DNA of 64,000 nt from Anseranas semipalmata (GCA_013399115.1 VXAA01003313.1:230527-294526), one strand, 5' to 3'. Shown: positions 26,590-38,902, counted from the stretch's first letter. Numbers and translations are program-made. Notes: a model not told the origin generated them from the letters alone.

Positions 26590-27850
26590 CACACAAAGAA
26601 AGGACCTCTGTTGTGGAAACACTTCTGAAACACTCGCCCAACTCTGCACACAACTCCTTATGTCCGTGTCATTCGCCCCACTGTCTCACTTTATCTACTT
26701 TCTGTTTTCACTGGATATGTTGAATAAACCCTTTTCTTGGCCTACTGCTTCTCCAACTTCCTCTGTCTTTTGTTAATCTTAAATTTAGCACTGATAGATG
26801 CTGCTAGCTGGCAATATCTGCTTTCTCATCAAGCACAATCCAGTTCCAACCCCCTTCCCACTGAAAGCCACACTGCCATGCATGTGGTCAAGTCAAAGCT
26901 CTCTTCTTCATGTTCCAGACTACCCGTTATGCTTAACGGTCAGCATCTCTCCGCTCATCTGTTTTCTCTCCTTCTTCCTTGGAAAACCATACTTTACAAT
27001 TTTCTGGTCCACTTCAGCTTTCATTTTGTGTCTCCCTTGTAGCAACATACCAACACCACTTAATTCCACATTTCCATTACACTCACCTGCCAGCATTTTT
27101 AAACTAACTTTCATCCAACAATCTCTCCATTGTCACTATTGTTCTCAAAAGAACACAAGCCCTCTCCCACACCTTATTCTTCTGCTTTCAGTTCACCACC
27201 AGCAAACGGATGATGGACCTGGTAATTTTTCACTCTCTTCATCTTCTTACTCCTTCCCAACAGAGGTGACATTTTCAGCTGCTTTTCTGCATTTCTTTAT
27301 TCAGCCTGCCGTGGCAGACAGCTCTTCTTCAGCACGTCCAAAACCCTTTCTTTTTCTCCCTGTCATCATTATCAAATTCTTATTGTCATGCTGCCACCAC
27401 GTCAGTGCAGCTTCCTCATTTCCCACCGCTCAGATTCGTACCTCCTTAGCCAAAGATCCCTTGCCTATAAATACCTCCATCCATAACTACAGGCTGCTGG
27501 TTCCTGTCCTTGGTTTTCCAATCTTTCAGGTCTTTTGTTTTGCCTTTGAAATTTCTTCTGGTCCAGCTGCTCATGTACACTTGTCCAACTTCTCCATTCA
27601 TATTCCCTGCAGAAGTCATGTACCTGGATCTTTTGTTTTCTCTCCATTTTCACAATTCTGTGCCTTGTAGAATCATTCTCCACGCCTGGATCACCTTTCC
27701 TCCTCTCTTTCTAAAGACTCCCTTGTTCTGATCCTGACATCATCAACACTGCAAAACCGCACATTTAAGGTTCTCATGAGTTTGCTCTCTCTGCTATGGC
27801 TCTCACTCCACCTTCCCTCCAGCTTAATTTGCTAACTGTTTCTTGCTTGA
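26590..27850. other. Pyrimidine-biased block on the plus strand
   Basis: About 1.25 kb in which C and T predominate on the plus strand; a counted sample, 27241-27300, has 42 pyrimidines in 60 bases. All three stop codons contain purines, so the bias suppresses stops and yields a 290-codon plus-strand frame at 26798-27670. The translation is a Ser/Pro/Phe/Leu/His-rich string with no domain, no repeat and no flanking splice logic, so I treat it as a by-product. The block may be a worn remnant of a LINE or other repeat with strand composition bias, or transcription-linked skew. I do not recognise the repeat. Confidence 0.6.
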
Positions 27851-29251
27851 CTGTGCTAACTTTATGAAGTTGAATATAGACCAAACCTTTGTTTTACTTC
27901 ATTTCAAAACAAAACCAAGCAAACCCTGGTATTATGAACTCCGTAATGCTAACGATACTCATTTTTATTCTGAGCATGCCGAATAATTGGAAGCAAAGAA
28001 TAAAGAAGAGATATTAAAAGTTAAATTACATAAGGAATCAAGTATTTTAAGAAAAAAAAAAAAAAAAAAAGGCTAGCCAGAAAATGATTTAGCTGGAGAT
28101 GATCTAGAAAACACTGCTACTATTTTGCAAAATTACAGAGTCAGAAGTCCTAATTTACTTAATGGAATACTTGTATTTATCTTTACTTTATTAGAATAAG
28201 AATCTCTTAGATGCCTGGTTTTATTCATGAAGTTATTCCAGCAAAGCTTATGCATTGTTTAGATTGTCTGGCCTAATCAATGATAATGTCTATAATTAAA
28301 TCAGAATGCTATCATTCAAACATACTTAATTTGGAATATATTATAGATTTAAAAGTGTAAACAATGACAAGGAAATAGTGAGCTTAATACAGCAATTAGA
28401 GAAAGGGTTTCATTAAGGGTCACCCCAGCATATGGATTCCATTTCACAGAAAATATCTGCCAAAGCCACGCAGAAGCCACAGGGGTTATTCTGTTACCAC
28501 AGAATGTGAGTGCATCTGATCTTACAATACTACAGGAGAAGGAGAGTGTGTAAATACTTGTTCTCTGATGTCAACGGAAAGCTGTCCACTGAAGCCACTG
28601 CACATCAGAATAAGAAAAGGAGTCATTTCAAGATGTAAAATTATTTCAGAAGTGGCAACAGATTCCTCCTGGTTATTGAAAGTAGTACAGTGCATCTGTT
28701 GCCTGGCTATACACCAGTGCTGTCAGGAATATGGGTCAGTACCAACCACTTTTACAGTTTCCCAGTTCAAATACCCTTTTCTTCATCTACAGTGCTGAGA
28801 AAGAACACATGCTGTTCTCAAGCCACATACTATGTGCAATGACAGAGTGTTGGTTTGTCTGTCATTAGAAGCATTAGAAGGGACTTCATGACAGTATCTT
28901 TCTGTAATTCCATCAGATTTCTTTAAATGTAAAAATCCATCAAGAAAATGAAAACTGCAGTCAGTTGACACACTATAGTAATGGTCCTTTTAGACCTCAG
29001 AAATATATGAGCGAATGAAATTTTCAAAATTCTCTTTTGGGTGGATTGTCCACATGTCTGCAAGCAAAAGATTTAGCTTTTTCGTTGTTTGTTAAAAACA
29101 AACAAAAAACAGGAATAGGGAAGCTATAAAATGTTGTAACATGAAGCTTCTTTATGTAGCAACTGATAGTTGTCTAAAAAAGAATATTGACCCCAAAGCA
29201 GCTTTTCTACAACCTCTTCCAGACCAGATTTCAGAATTTGCCTTGTTATAG
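27851..29251. other. Unique non-coding stretch left of the CpG island
   Basis: 28080-28400 has the repeat-free, AT-rich texture of regulatory sequence. Nothing else seen. Confidence 0.5.
28052..28070. repeat. Poly-A run (19)
   Basis: Nineteen A in a row, just before a block that looks like unique conserved-type sequence. Confidence 0.95.
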
Positions 29252-29540
29252 CTACGAACACCTTCTCCTGCCTCGCACGGGATAATCAGTTAAAAAGCAA
29301 ACGGCACGGAGCTGTATGTTCCCCTGGCCCTTTCGGACGAAGTCCCTGTAACCGCATCCCTGCACGAGCTGTACGCTTCCCGGCAGCCGCCCTGCCCACG
29401 AAGCTCCCGGCCCCGCCGCTGCTCTCCGGCGCCCCGCGGTGGGCACGGCGCGCCCCGCGCCGCCCCGCTTTGCGCTGCCGTGCCCCCGGAGCGCTCCGAC
29501 CAGGCGGGCCGCGGGGACCACCAGTGCGAGTGCAGCCCTG
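29252..29540. promoter_or_regulatory. Isolated CpG island, candidate promoter
   Basis: By hand count, 29281-29520 holds 32 CpG dinucleotides in 240 bases. The 60 bases 29401-29460 are 52/60 G or C, and 29461-29520 are 49/60. The surrounding kilobases are AT-rich with few CpGs, so this stands out sharply. The plus strand carries CCGCCCC near 29459-29467, a GC-box (Sp/KLF) motif on the minus strand. In vertebrates such islands usually mark transcription starts or developmental regulatory hubs kept unmethylated in the germ line. The minus strand is open for 89 codons (29252-29521) with an Arg/Gly/Ala-rich translation. GC-rich DNA gives such frames by chance and I do not recognise a protein. No clear splice donor leaves the island on either strand, so direction of transcription is undecided. 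It could be the start of a lncRNA, a first exon of a gene outside the window, or a promoter relic. Confidence 0.8.
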
Positions 29541-30099
29541 CCCTGTGTTCTGACAGTGGCAAGTGGCGAGTCGTAATTAATAGAGGAGGTTCGGATGCGT
29601 TAAGCAAAATCTGATTTGACATTTTAAATGGAATTAGGATTTGGCCAGTGCTACGATGCTAATGCCCCTTTTCCTTGAAAAAAGACCGTTTCCTCAAGAT
29701 TGCTAGACCAAAGCTTAGCATTTTATTTGAAAAAGACCCGAGGGCCACTTCACACTAGGCAATGGCATCAGTTCTGTATTCAGCCCCACTCCAGAAAAAA
29801 GTCCCATGCAGGCACAGAGATGTAGCAGCATCCGGCACTACTGGTATACACAGCAAACCAGGACTGTGTACCCTGTTCCACTGTGCAGCTTTCAAAATTC
29901 TCCATGCACAGATTCCCTTGGGTCTGGAACCCCTCATTTCCCACACACGAGGAGCCTAACTGCCGAATTCTCTCTAAGTAGTACTAATATTGGTTTGGAA
30001 GAGCACTTAAAATGCGATGATACTAGTTCATTAGAGTTTGTGTTTCCAGGATGTTTTGGGATTAGTGGTTAAAAGAAAAAAAAAAGTCTCAGAAACAAG

Positions 30100-30960
30100 C
30101 TAGAGCAACTGCTGTGTATTAAAACAGGATGGAAAAAGTTATTCTATTGATGCCAGCTATGTTAGTCCACTAGCTAAATGATTAATGTTGATAATTCCTC
30201 TCCAGCAGACTCATTAAACCTGGACTTATTTTTCTTACAGGCCTTTGACATTTCCTACTTTCTTAATATCAGAGGTAATGACAGTGGCGTGATTATATAC
30301 TTATTCCTTTCCACCTTCAAGCAGTTTTCTTTGGCAAGAGTTACTTTTTAAGCAGAAAACCTGCACACGAGTATTCATTCTTTCCCAAAAACTGTTACAG
30401 CTCCATTAGCAACACTAAATGGCAGTGCCTTAGAGGAATGCACAACAACTCCTCTAAAAATTAAATAGTCAAGGTATTCAGAGCAGTGCCACGAGAAAGA
30501 TATTTTCTACAGAACTGCAATTTATAATGGTAAGGGGGTTGCTGCCCCCTCCCCCCACATTTCTTTTAGATCCTGTTGTCAAAAAATGTCCAAGTTAAAC
30601 AAAGAAGAAATTACAGAATGAATCTGGAGCTTAGCCTTGAAGAATTAGGTTTCACTCTAATTGAGATCATACGCTGCATGTGCAGTTTTGGCACATAAGC
30701 CATATTAATCAGAAACTCTTTAATCGTGGATAATTTCTCCTGTGTGTGCCAGATCGGGCATTCTGCTGCTGGCCCAGCTTCTAAGTCTGTTTAAGAGTCC
30801 ACCTTTGACTTCATAAACACCCGCTTACAAAATTGGGGTCAACTTCCTCCTCTAAAGGTATGCTACGCTGGCGCTAAAAAAATTCCCTTAATGATTAAAT
30901 TGCATCTCATATGGAAATAAAAATGTGCAGATTCCAAAGGAGTGACTATTTCTAGTGACT
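30100..30960. other. Possible conserved non-coding element beside the CpG island
   Basis: Unique sequence rich in AATTA/TTAAT motifs (for example TAATGATTAAATTGCATCTC at 30888-30907), lying 0.6-1.4 kb right of the island. CpG islands paired with such blocks are typical of developmental loci. Within it, 30241-30274 is bounded by a good acceptor-like tract (TTATTTTTCTTACAG) and a GTAATG donor-like site and reads open, but it is only 34 bases. Confidence 0.25.
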
Positions 30961-31829
30961 ACAATTTGTGTTGGAAGTAGCCCTCACTCAAGCCTGTCTA
31001 TGAAGTACACAACAGATGAAAACCAGGGAAGATGATCCAATAGCCACAGTATGAGATTTGATGACTGCACTGAGCATCATTTAATCTACTGTTATTATAC
31101 TACTGCAGAGATCCAAGTCCAAAAAGAGTAAACAGGATGCAAAAGTGCTTCTTGCATTCAATTTAAGATTTAATGGGCAGAGTGAATGAGTAATAACACA
31201 CCAGTATGTACTGGATTTTTCATACCTTTGCTATAGGGATGAAGACAGAACTAGCAAAGCAGACAGTGAAGTGCCCCATGTCCATGGATGAAATGCTGTT
31301 CCTGCCAAATTAAACTAAATTATGAATTTTGATTCACGACACATTCAGTGGTGTTCACAACCTTGTTCCCAAAGGTTGGCTATGTTTGCAAGAAATCAAA
31401 ATTAACTGCATTCCTCCTACTGAAAAATACTATCACACACATCACTCATGTCTTTTATTAGATTGTCAGTATACTTAAAGCTGTAATAGTCACAATGCCT
31501 ACACAGAACCGTAAAACCTAGCTTAGATTTGTCATAATGCACAAGCAACCTTTTATAATAAATGGATCTTTCCATACTTTTCTGCACCTGTAGGTTCAAA
31601 ATGAGCTTTTGTCCCTAGTGTTACATTTCACATTTAAGCTACTCAACAGTATGACACCCATGAAAGATAAAATTACTACTCCAGAATTACCCTTATATGA
31701 AATTTAAAGCAAAACTAACTGCAGCATAACATATAAACTTTTAAAAAAGAAAAGAAAAAAATTAAGGGAACCCTCTTTACCCAAGCATACCACTTCCATG
31801 AAACATCACACACACTGCACTAATGTCCA

Positions 31830-32190
31830 TAATTTATTTTAGTGGTGACTGCCAGACTTTCCATTATAAAATTTCCAGCTTCAGACACCCCTCCTTGTTT
31901 CTACAACTTTGTATTAACTACCTCCAGCCTCCCTTACGCACCTAGTGTCTCTCTACTCCCACACTTCTCTACAGAAAAATTTTGTGCTCTCTTTCTCTCT
32001 TCACACATTATTATCCACCTTCCTCTCTGTATTTCATGTAACAAGGCCGTTCCAAATGTTCTCTCTTCACCTAACTCAAGGAATTTTTCTCATCTGCCAA
32101 AGTTTCCTTCTTTGCCCACAGAAATTAGAATTCGCTTCCTTTCCCCTGTCAAATTTGGTTTATTACAGGTAGGTTCTGTTTCTCAAGGAG
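31830..32190. other. Second pyrimidine-biased block
   Basis: A shorter stretch rich in CTCTCT, TTCCTT and CCTCC phrases on the plus strand, similar in texture to 26590-27850. It gives a spurious 125-codon frame at 31842-32219. No direct sequence repeat between the two blocks was seen by eye. Confidence 0.45.
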
Positions 32191-32742
32191 AAATGGAAGT
32201 TCTCCATGTTCTTGGCTGAAAGATCAAGAGCTGCAAGCTACCTGCACAAGTGCAGAAGAACTGATAAAACCAATAGCTTTAGCTCCCACAGTCTCTTTGG
32301 ATGTTTTAGTTGTGCCTTTTCTTATCAATGCTTTTCAGAAAGAGACAATTCTCTGTCTCTTTTGCTTTGGGGATTTTTGTTTCTTTGTTTTTATTTCAAC
32401 TTCTTAGCTCCACATTTTCAGCAAAGAGGAAAAAACAATCATAGGAGTATGCTGGGAATTCAAAAGTTACCACTATACAGAGAAGCTGCCGTCTTTGGAA
32501 CCAAGAGGCCTGTATCACAGAAAGAAACAAAGAGGGAACAAGAGAAACATAAGGAATTGCTCTAATACTCTCCACTTATTTTGCTAGCTGTTTTCATGTC
32601 TTTATTTAGCTATAATTTTCAGGTGATTCCCACAAGCATTTAGCTTGCATAATACTGCTCCTTGTCGGGTTTACCATGCATTTCAACAGGAGACACAGAA
32701 CAATGGTACATGCTTATAAAAAACAATCAAACTTTTGATATA

Positions 32743-32747
32743 ATGAC
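32743..32747. repeat. Left target-site duplication of the LTR
   Basis: ATGAC immediately left of the LTR. It pairs with ATGAT at 33299-33303; four of five bases agree and the last differs by a C/T change. Five base pairs is a normal target duplication length for several retrovirus classes. Confidence 0.55.
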
Positions 32748-33298
32748 AGTTGTGGTTTAACCCAGCAGGCAGCTAAAGACCACACAGCTGTTTGCTCACT
32801 CCCTCCCCCCAGAAGGATCAGGGAGAGAATTGAAAAGTGAAAGAACTTGTCGGTTGAGATAAGGATAGTTTAATAAGAAAGAAAAAAAGGAAAGAAAAGA
32901 GAAGGAAAAAAAAAAAAAAAGAACAAAGCAAGTGATGCGCAATGCAATTGCTCACCACCAGCTGACCGATGCCCAGCCCGTCCCTGAGCACCAGCAGCCT
33001 CCCGTACCCCAGCCAACTCCCCCCCAGTTTTATTGCTGAGCATGATGCCACATGGTACGGAATGTCCCTTTGGCCATTCTGGGTCACCTGTCCTGGCTGT
33101 CCCCTCCCAGCTTCTTGCGCGCCCCCAGCCTCCTCGCTGGCGGGTGATATGAGAAGTCCTCGCCTTAGAGTAAGCACTGCTCAGCAACAACTAAAACATT
33201 GGTGTGTTATCAACATTATTCTCATCCTAAATACAAAAAACACCACCATACCAGCTACTATGCAGAAAATTAACTCTATCCCAGCCAAAACCAGGACA
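32748..33298 (-). mobile_element. Solo LTR of an avian endogenous retrovirus
   Basis: A 551-bp element that closely resembles, from memory, a long terminal repeat abundant in neoavian genomes. Read on the minus strand it starts TGTCCTGG and ends CCACAAC plus a mutated last base (expected CA, here CT). The minus strand has a TATA-like CAATAAAACTG at 33026-33036 and an ATTAAA polyadenylation signal at 32869-32874, in the order expected for an LTR transcribed leftward. Recognisable inner parts include the TGAGCATGATGCCACATGG stretch near 33036-33054 and the block around 33251-33298. A 16-base A run (32905-32920) sits inside. Flanks are ATGAC (32743-32747) and ATGAT (33299-33303), a 5-bp target duplication with one change. 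No gag, pol or env remains on either side, so it is a solo LTR left by recombination. Assignment to an ERVL-type family is from memory and tentative. Confidence 0.85.
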
Positions 33299-33303
33299 AT
33301 GAT
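33299..33303. repeat. Right target-site duplication of the LTR
   Basis: ATGAT immediately right of the LTR, matching ATGAC at 32743-32747 except for the last base. Confidence 0.55.
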
Positions 33304-34157
33304 TTATGAAAACTCCAAATACATATTAAATCTTAGGATTCCAACGATCACATCTTTCTTCCAATTTATATTGCACTGCTTTGAAAGAAATGCAGCAAAA
33401 TTAAACTCTCACAAGCACCATGAGATGCATAAAATCCACCCCATGTATTTCAGTCATTCTTCCACAGCCTATTCTGAAAAAACAAAACACAACATACATA
33501 GGAAAATGCTTCTTTTTATAAACATGGAATATCGTAAACTTTTGAGAAAAAATCCAGTAGTATGGAAAAATGGGAATTAAGGCTGCAAATTTTACCATGA
33601 GACTTCCTATGAAAACTAAGCCTCTGTCAGACTATTTCTGGAGACCACTCTCTCAGGAAGCTGATTTTCCTCCAAGATAACAAAAACAAACAAAAAAGAG
33701 ACTACTAGGACTGCTACCAGAGAGTTTCAGTCAGTCACCAGTGATAAAGCAGTGACAATTCTTCCATTTTATGAACACAGCTAAGTTCTCTTAAATCTGT
33801 TTTTTTTAACTGTTTAACTGCATTTCCATCTGAAGCAGAATTCTCATTATGGCTATATGGAGAAACAACGAAAATTTGAAGAACTCCTACATACTAAGGA
33901 GATTACCAAAAAAAAAAAAAAGCTCTAAGCTTCTGAAATTTTCAACATCTTTCAGTGGAAGACAGGCTGTGAAGCAGCTACCAGAGGCTTCTGTGGTCCT
34001 TGCTTGGAATGCAAGAAATACTGAGGAGAGTGCGGGGTTTTCATGTTCTCTTAATGCTCTTCTTGATGGCAGCAGCCTCCAACTGGAAATAAGCAAGTCT
34101 GCTGTTCCAGGCAGTTCAAATGTTTCCAGAAGGAAATGTGAAAGGAATGAGAATGTT

Positions 34158-34239
34158 AAAAAACAAACAAACAAAAAAAACAACAAAAACAAACAAACAA
34201 AAACAAACAAACAAAAACAAACAAACAAACAAAAAAAAC
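34158..34239. repeat. (AAAC)n tract
   Basis: About 80 bases of A and C only, mostly AAAC units with longer A interruptions. It explains the Lys/Gln/Asn/Thr-rich frame that ends here on the plus strand. Confidence 0.9.
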
Positions 34240-35722
34240 CTTAAGGATGGCAGAGGTTAGAGAGAGAACCACAACAGGGTCTGCTCACCCAGGTAACCTG
34301 GAAAGAGTGCCTTCACCTTTTTCATACCTCAGATCCTGTTCCAACTGCCAAGAGCTAAGGGATCTCTCCCAGGTAATCACTGAATGGTAATATCATGGCA
34401 TACAGAGCAGAAGCAGAATATATATTCCGTTACTCTTAAAAGCAAAGTCAGGACTCAAAATCAAAACTAAATTACCTCATCTTAGTAAGTTACTGCCTGT
34501 CAGCCAAGTCATGGTGCCTGTCTCTGTATACTTTCTTGGCCTGCAGAAAAGGTAAGGCAACTAAACACAAAATCAGAATTATAGAGTTAGTTACCTCAAT
34601 AGCACCATGTTTTGCTATGGGCCAAGAACATGAAGATTTATTGTTACCACAGACCTGAAACATTAATTCATTAAATCACAGTAATTTTTATTACAAGTTG
34701 CAACCCCGAAATGTCTACGCCTTTGTGCAACCTGGTAAAATTGTGTTGTTTGGTTGGTTGTTGATTTGTTTCTTTGTTTTATTTTGTTTTCTAGAGCCAG
34801 GAAAAGAAATCCTTTACATCTTTGACAGATGCAGAATTTGTTTTTTAAGTCAGGCCAAGGATCGGGTAGGACTTTAACTAGTACCTTTCATAAAATAGGC
34901 TCTAGCCTCCTGCATTCAGTCCAGCTTAATGCTATAGTGAAGTTCAGGCTTCATTAAAAAGCTTGGGAATGGGTTAGGGAGATATCTGACTATGAATGGA
35001 TAAGTTTTATAACTGCTGGGAACTGCTGTACAGTACAAGTTTACATAATGACTGTTGAAGTCTATTTTGCATATTTACAAACTCAGTTTCTGCATGTTTT
35101 CTTCACTTGCAAGCTTTATACCTCATTTATTCCAGAATAGTTTTAGCATGATGCTGCCCCTTGTTAAAGTCTACTGTAAACATGATACTTTTCCTAAACT
35201 TTAAGAAATTCACTGTGTAAATAACAACAAAACTCAAGTCCATAAACTATCTTATCTACGGGGGAAAAAAAGAAAATGTCTTCTTGCATCGGATCAGCTA
35301 ATGAAAAAGGGTAAAATAAACTACCTTTTTGTTTTTGAACCGGGGAAATGGGAACCAGTGAATAAGAAACTAAGGGCCACCTCACCAGACACAACCCATG
35401 GAAAATTTGCTCTTTATGTCTGCCTTTCAAACTATCATGGCTTTTTCTTATCTGTATATCTAAGTATAATAGGAAAAGTGTATAACATCACTGATTTATG
35501 GTAAAATTGACTGTGTGTCAGCACTAGTTATCTTACTATTTCTTTTAGTAACACTTAGCAAAAATGATAATGTAAACCTCCAAAGCATAACAGCACACTA
35601 ACTATTGGCCATCAAACTTCAGAGTCGTATTTCAAAGCTCATTATTTGAAGTCAAAGAGAAACTAGTTGCAGACAGCTGTGCTCATTAGTGATTTCTTAA
35701 TATTTAATATAAGTAAAACATA

Positions 35723-35793
35723 AAGGCTGAAATCTTTGAACCATTGATGTCAATGGAAGTTCTGCCGCTGATTTCAGCAGGGCCAAGGTATCA
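35723..35793 (+). repeat. Ancient amniote interspersed repeat fragment
   Basis: Contains GGCTGAAATCTTTGAACC, ATTGATGTCAATGGAAGTTC and TGATTTCAGCAGGGCC. The pattern ending in a CAATGG motif followed by CAGGGCCA is a frequent old repeat in sauropsid genomes. Family not named with confidence. Confidence 0.55.
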
Positions 35794-38375
35794 CTGACAG
35801 AATTAGGGAAGTCTTTGTCAATAGATGTAAGCTAGTAAAAATGTGTCCTCTGAAAGAATGTTAGCTTCCAAGTCTTTTGTCAGATAATGGCACCATTCAC
35901 CAGCAAGAATGACATGTTTAATCTGATGGATTGAACATCCTTTAATCCTTCCAGCTATCCATTAAATTGTTTATTCTCAGTGTAAATTGTTCCAGCCATA
36001 AATTTACACCAGCTAAAGTGCCTATCATTCTGGTTTATGCTCAGCCACAACCACAACCACAATTTTTGTATTTTCTGACACACATCTACAGATTTTCAAA
36101 GTAAGCTTGTACTGTCTAAATTTTAAATCCTAAGGCAGGCCAAATTAAAGCTGCATTTTCCAACAAGAGTATTCCAACATTTAGGAAATACAATCTGTTT
36201 TTAAAAGGCATACTTCTTATATTGCACCCTAAATGCTTGTGTTATGGAGTCTCCAATTTGGAGTAACTTAGCCAAAAATCTCTTTATAAATGCTTGTATT
36301 TGTATTGCTCTGGGCTCAAACTAGTGTTCACTAAAGTTAGCATTGACTCTTGACCAAATTATTTGGAGAGGATTTACAATGCAGCCACCTTAATACTAAG
36401 CGTCCATTATGAGGTGAGAGAAAGGCAAACAGGTTTCCATAGCACAAACTAGTGGAGAGTTTTCTGGAGAAGTCCAAGGACTGGGAATGTTCTTGACTTC
36501 CTCTATCCAACCTTCCTTAGGCCACAGTTAACTTTTTTCTTTTGAGTGTATGGAATTTTGTATGCCCCGTAAAACACAAGAAATTTTACTGGAGGGGTGC
36601 AGCGGGGTACACACCCCTACTAAATTTAGGGCATTAGCTCTCCCTGTTTGCTTCAAAATTTCAGCTCTGTTATTCTGAGTGGTACACAATAATAATTTTA
36701 TACCAAATTTCTTCACATCTATTACTCAAAATACTTGTCAGGAATTGTGGTGTGTTTGTATTGCTAACTAGAAGTAAAGCAAACTGGAGTGTTAATAGCA
36801 AACTACATTATTTTCCTTTTCTCTGAGATAAAACAATCACAAGAAACAGCAATGAAACACACTAAATTCACCTCACATTTTAAGGCCAGTCTCTGATAAC
36901 TCAAGTCCTCTGTCACAGTCTGCCAAAGGGCATGACATTTCTTAAATATCAGATTCAAAAGCACAGTAAGTTTGCTGACCAGTTCAAACACACAATCTAC
37001 CAGTTAGTGCACTATATCCTCCCATATACCACAGACAGTATGAGCCAGCTGCAGTTACCAACTCAGATAGCAACTCTATCCCAACTATAGACTAAACTTT
37101 TACGGCACAAATCCCAGATTCAGCTCCTGGCAGCTGGTAATGGCAGAAGTTCTATGCAAAACCCGAGTAGCAGAAAGCCCGTGTCCTTTGAGTTCTGCTC
37201 CTTATTTGCTTTTCTTCTTATTTCTCAATCCCCCAGCACCTCGTTTCCCAGTTTCCCAATCACCAAACAGCCTGTGTGATTCACAGTCTCTACCAGGCAG
37301 AGGGCTACTGAGTCTAAAGAACCCATTTTTGTGTTAAAGGCAGTGATGCTCTGCAGTCTCTTCACTGTCTGGAAGCTACTGGGTTACAGCAGCCTTAAGA
37401 GGAAACAGATCTTTGTGGATTACTGATGATTATCACTGAAATATTCAGCACAGTAGCTGCAAAATGCTCATCTGAGTGACAGCTTTTTGTATTAAAGCAT
37501 GCTTCTGTCAGTAAATCTGTTTTGCAAGTGATCTGATAGTTCTCAGCTCAAAACTACACTAATGAAAGGTACAGATGTATTTTGTTAAATTTAAAATCCA
37601 ACTCATTTTGAATTATATGTGGAAGTAAAATTGTTATTTCATATGGAGACTTACTTCACTGTCTTTTTCATACAGAGCTCTGATTTTCAGTCCTTTTATT
37701 TCCAATATTGACACAAAGTGAGGATTAGGAATTAAATTAGCAAAAGAATCGTGTTGCATCACTTTATAGCATTTCAGGGTTAGTTGCATTACAGATTTTT
37801 TTTTTCCTTTTTATGAAATGGTTCATTCTTTGGGAACATGCTTTGACAGAGCAACAGGAATCACACCTTCCTTACTATTTATCATTTCTGCTAATGTGCA
37901 GCCTAGCAATCCAGTTAAGACCAATACACTTCCATTATTTGACAGAGAAGTAATTTTTTGTTTAATAAAGACTTGATTATTTTCTAGATTTGGAATATGT
38001 CTTTTTAAAATATACTGGCACATTATGCAAGGCTTTGGAAAGAAAACATTGCCCTGAGACACAATTTTAGCAAAGCCTGTAATTTTCTATATCCCTTTTC
38101 CCTCAATTCTCTTTAAAAAAGTAGTGAAGATGTTTACATTTAAATTTGATCTTCCTTTAGGATTTTTCCAACTCCACCTTTGTTAACTCCTTCCTAAACA
38201 TAGCATACCTATATCTGTAAGATATCACACAGGTCTTTTTGCAAGAGAACCGCAGTAAGGAAAGTAAATTTGACTTTAAAAATTTCAAAGTTTTCAAACA
38301 AACACCAGGAAGAACAACATATGAAGTGGCACCTAAAAGTTAAAGTTAATATAAAACATCATCTGCTGTTTAAAA

Positions 38376-38425
38376 TTCTGATTCTGCAAATGGACATGCA
38401 TGTGCTTAACCATGATACCATCACT
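38376..38425 (+). repeat. Ancient amniote interspersed repeat fragment
   Basis: CTGATTCTGCAAATGGACAT followed by GCATGTGCTTAACC resembles the common sauropsid repeat phrase in which GATCCTGCAAA precedes GCACGTGCTTAAC. It is short and diverged. Confidence 0.45.
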
Positions 38426-38871
38426 GTTTTAAGAGAAAACAAAAATTCTCAAACTCCAGCTGACTTAAAGAAAATTAAAAAAGCCTAATCCAAATTACTT
38501 AAATGGTCAAAGCTGATGACAATAATGGCACATTAGTACTGCCTTATTTCAATTTATGCATTTGAAACAAATGAGGATGTTACTCCTTTAAGATCAAGGT
38601 TCAGTACATGCCAGAGCATTTGGTACAATTTAAATATAGCTGTTAACACTTCTGTAGAATAAGTGTCCATATTCAAAAATAATCTCTTACTAGTCTCATT
38701 TCCCACTACATTGAATAACCACAACTGCACTGCATCTTATCATCTAAAAAAAAATCTTAATCCTTATTTTTTTTTTAAGTTATCTCATCACTGTGGCTCT
38801 CTGGCATGTTATCAAGCAACAGAGATATCCTGACTAATGCAATGTAGTTGTTTCTAACCAGCTGTAGCTTT

Positions 38872-38872
<1 letters not shown>

Positions 38873-38902
<30 letters not shown>

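Noticed and set aside
26798..27670. 290-codon plus-strand open frame
   Set aside because: It lies inside a pyrimidine-biased block where stop codons are suppressed. Composition is Ser/Pro/Phe/Leu-rich with no domain, and overlapping frames exist in other phases.
29252..29622. Two minus-strand frames across the CpG island as a protein
   Set aside because: GC-rich DNA lacks stops by composition; the Arg/Gly/Ala-rich strings are not a known protein.
32969..33580. 203-codon plus-strand frame
   Set aside because: Its first half is antisense to the solo LTR and the rest is AT-rich flank. It is not an ERV protein.
34329..34355. 27-base minus-strand interval between splice-like sites
   Set aside because: Moderate signals only; its presence shows how often such pairs arise randomly in this window.
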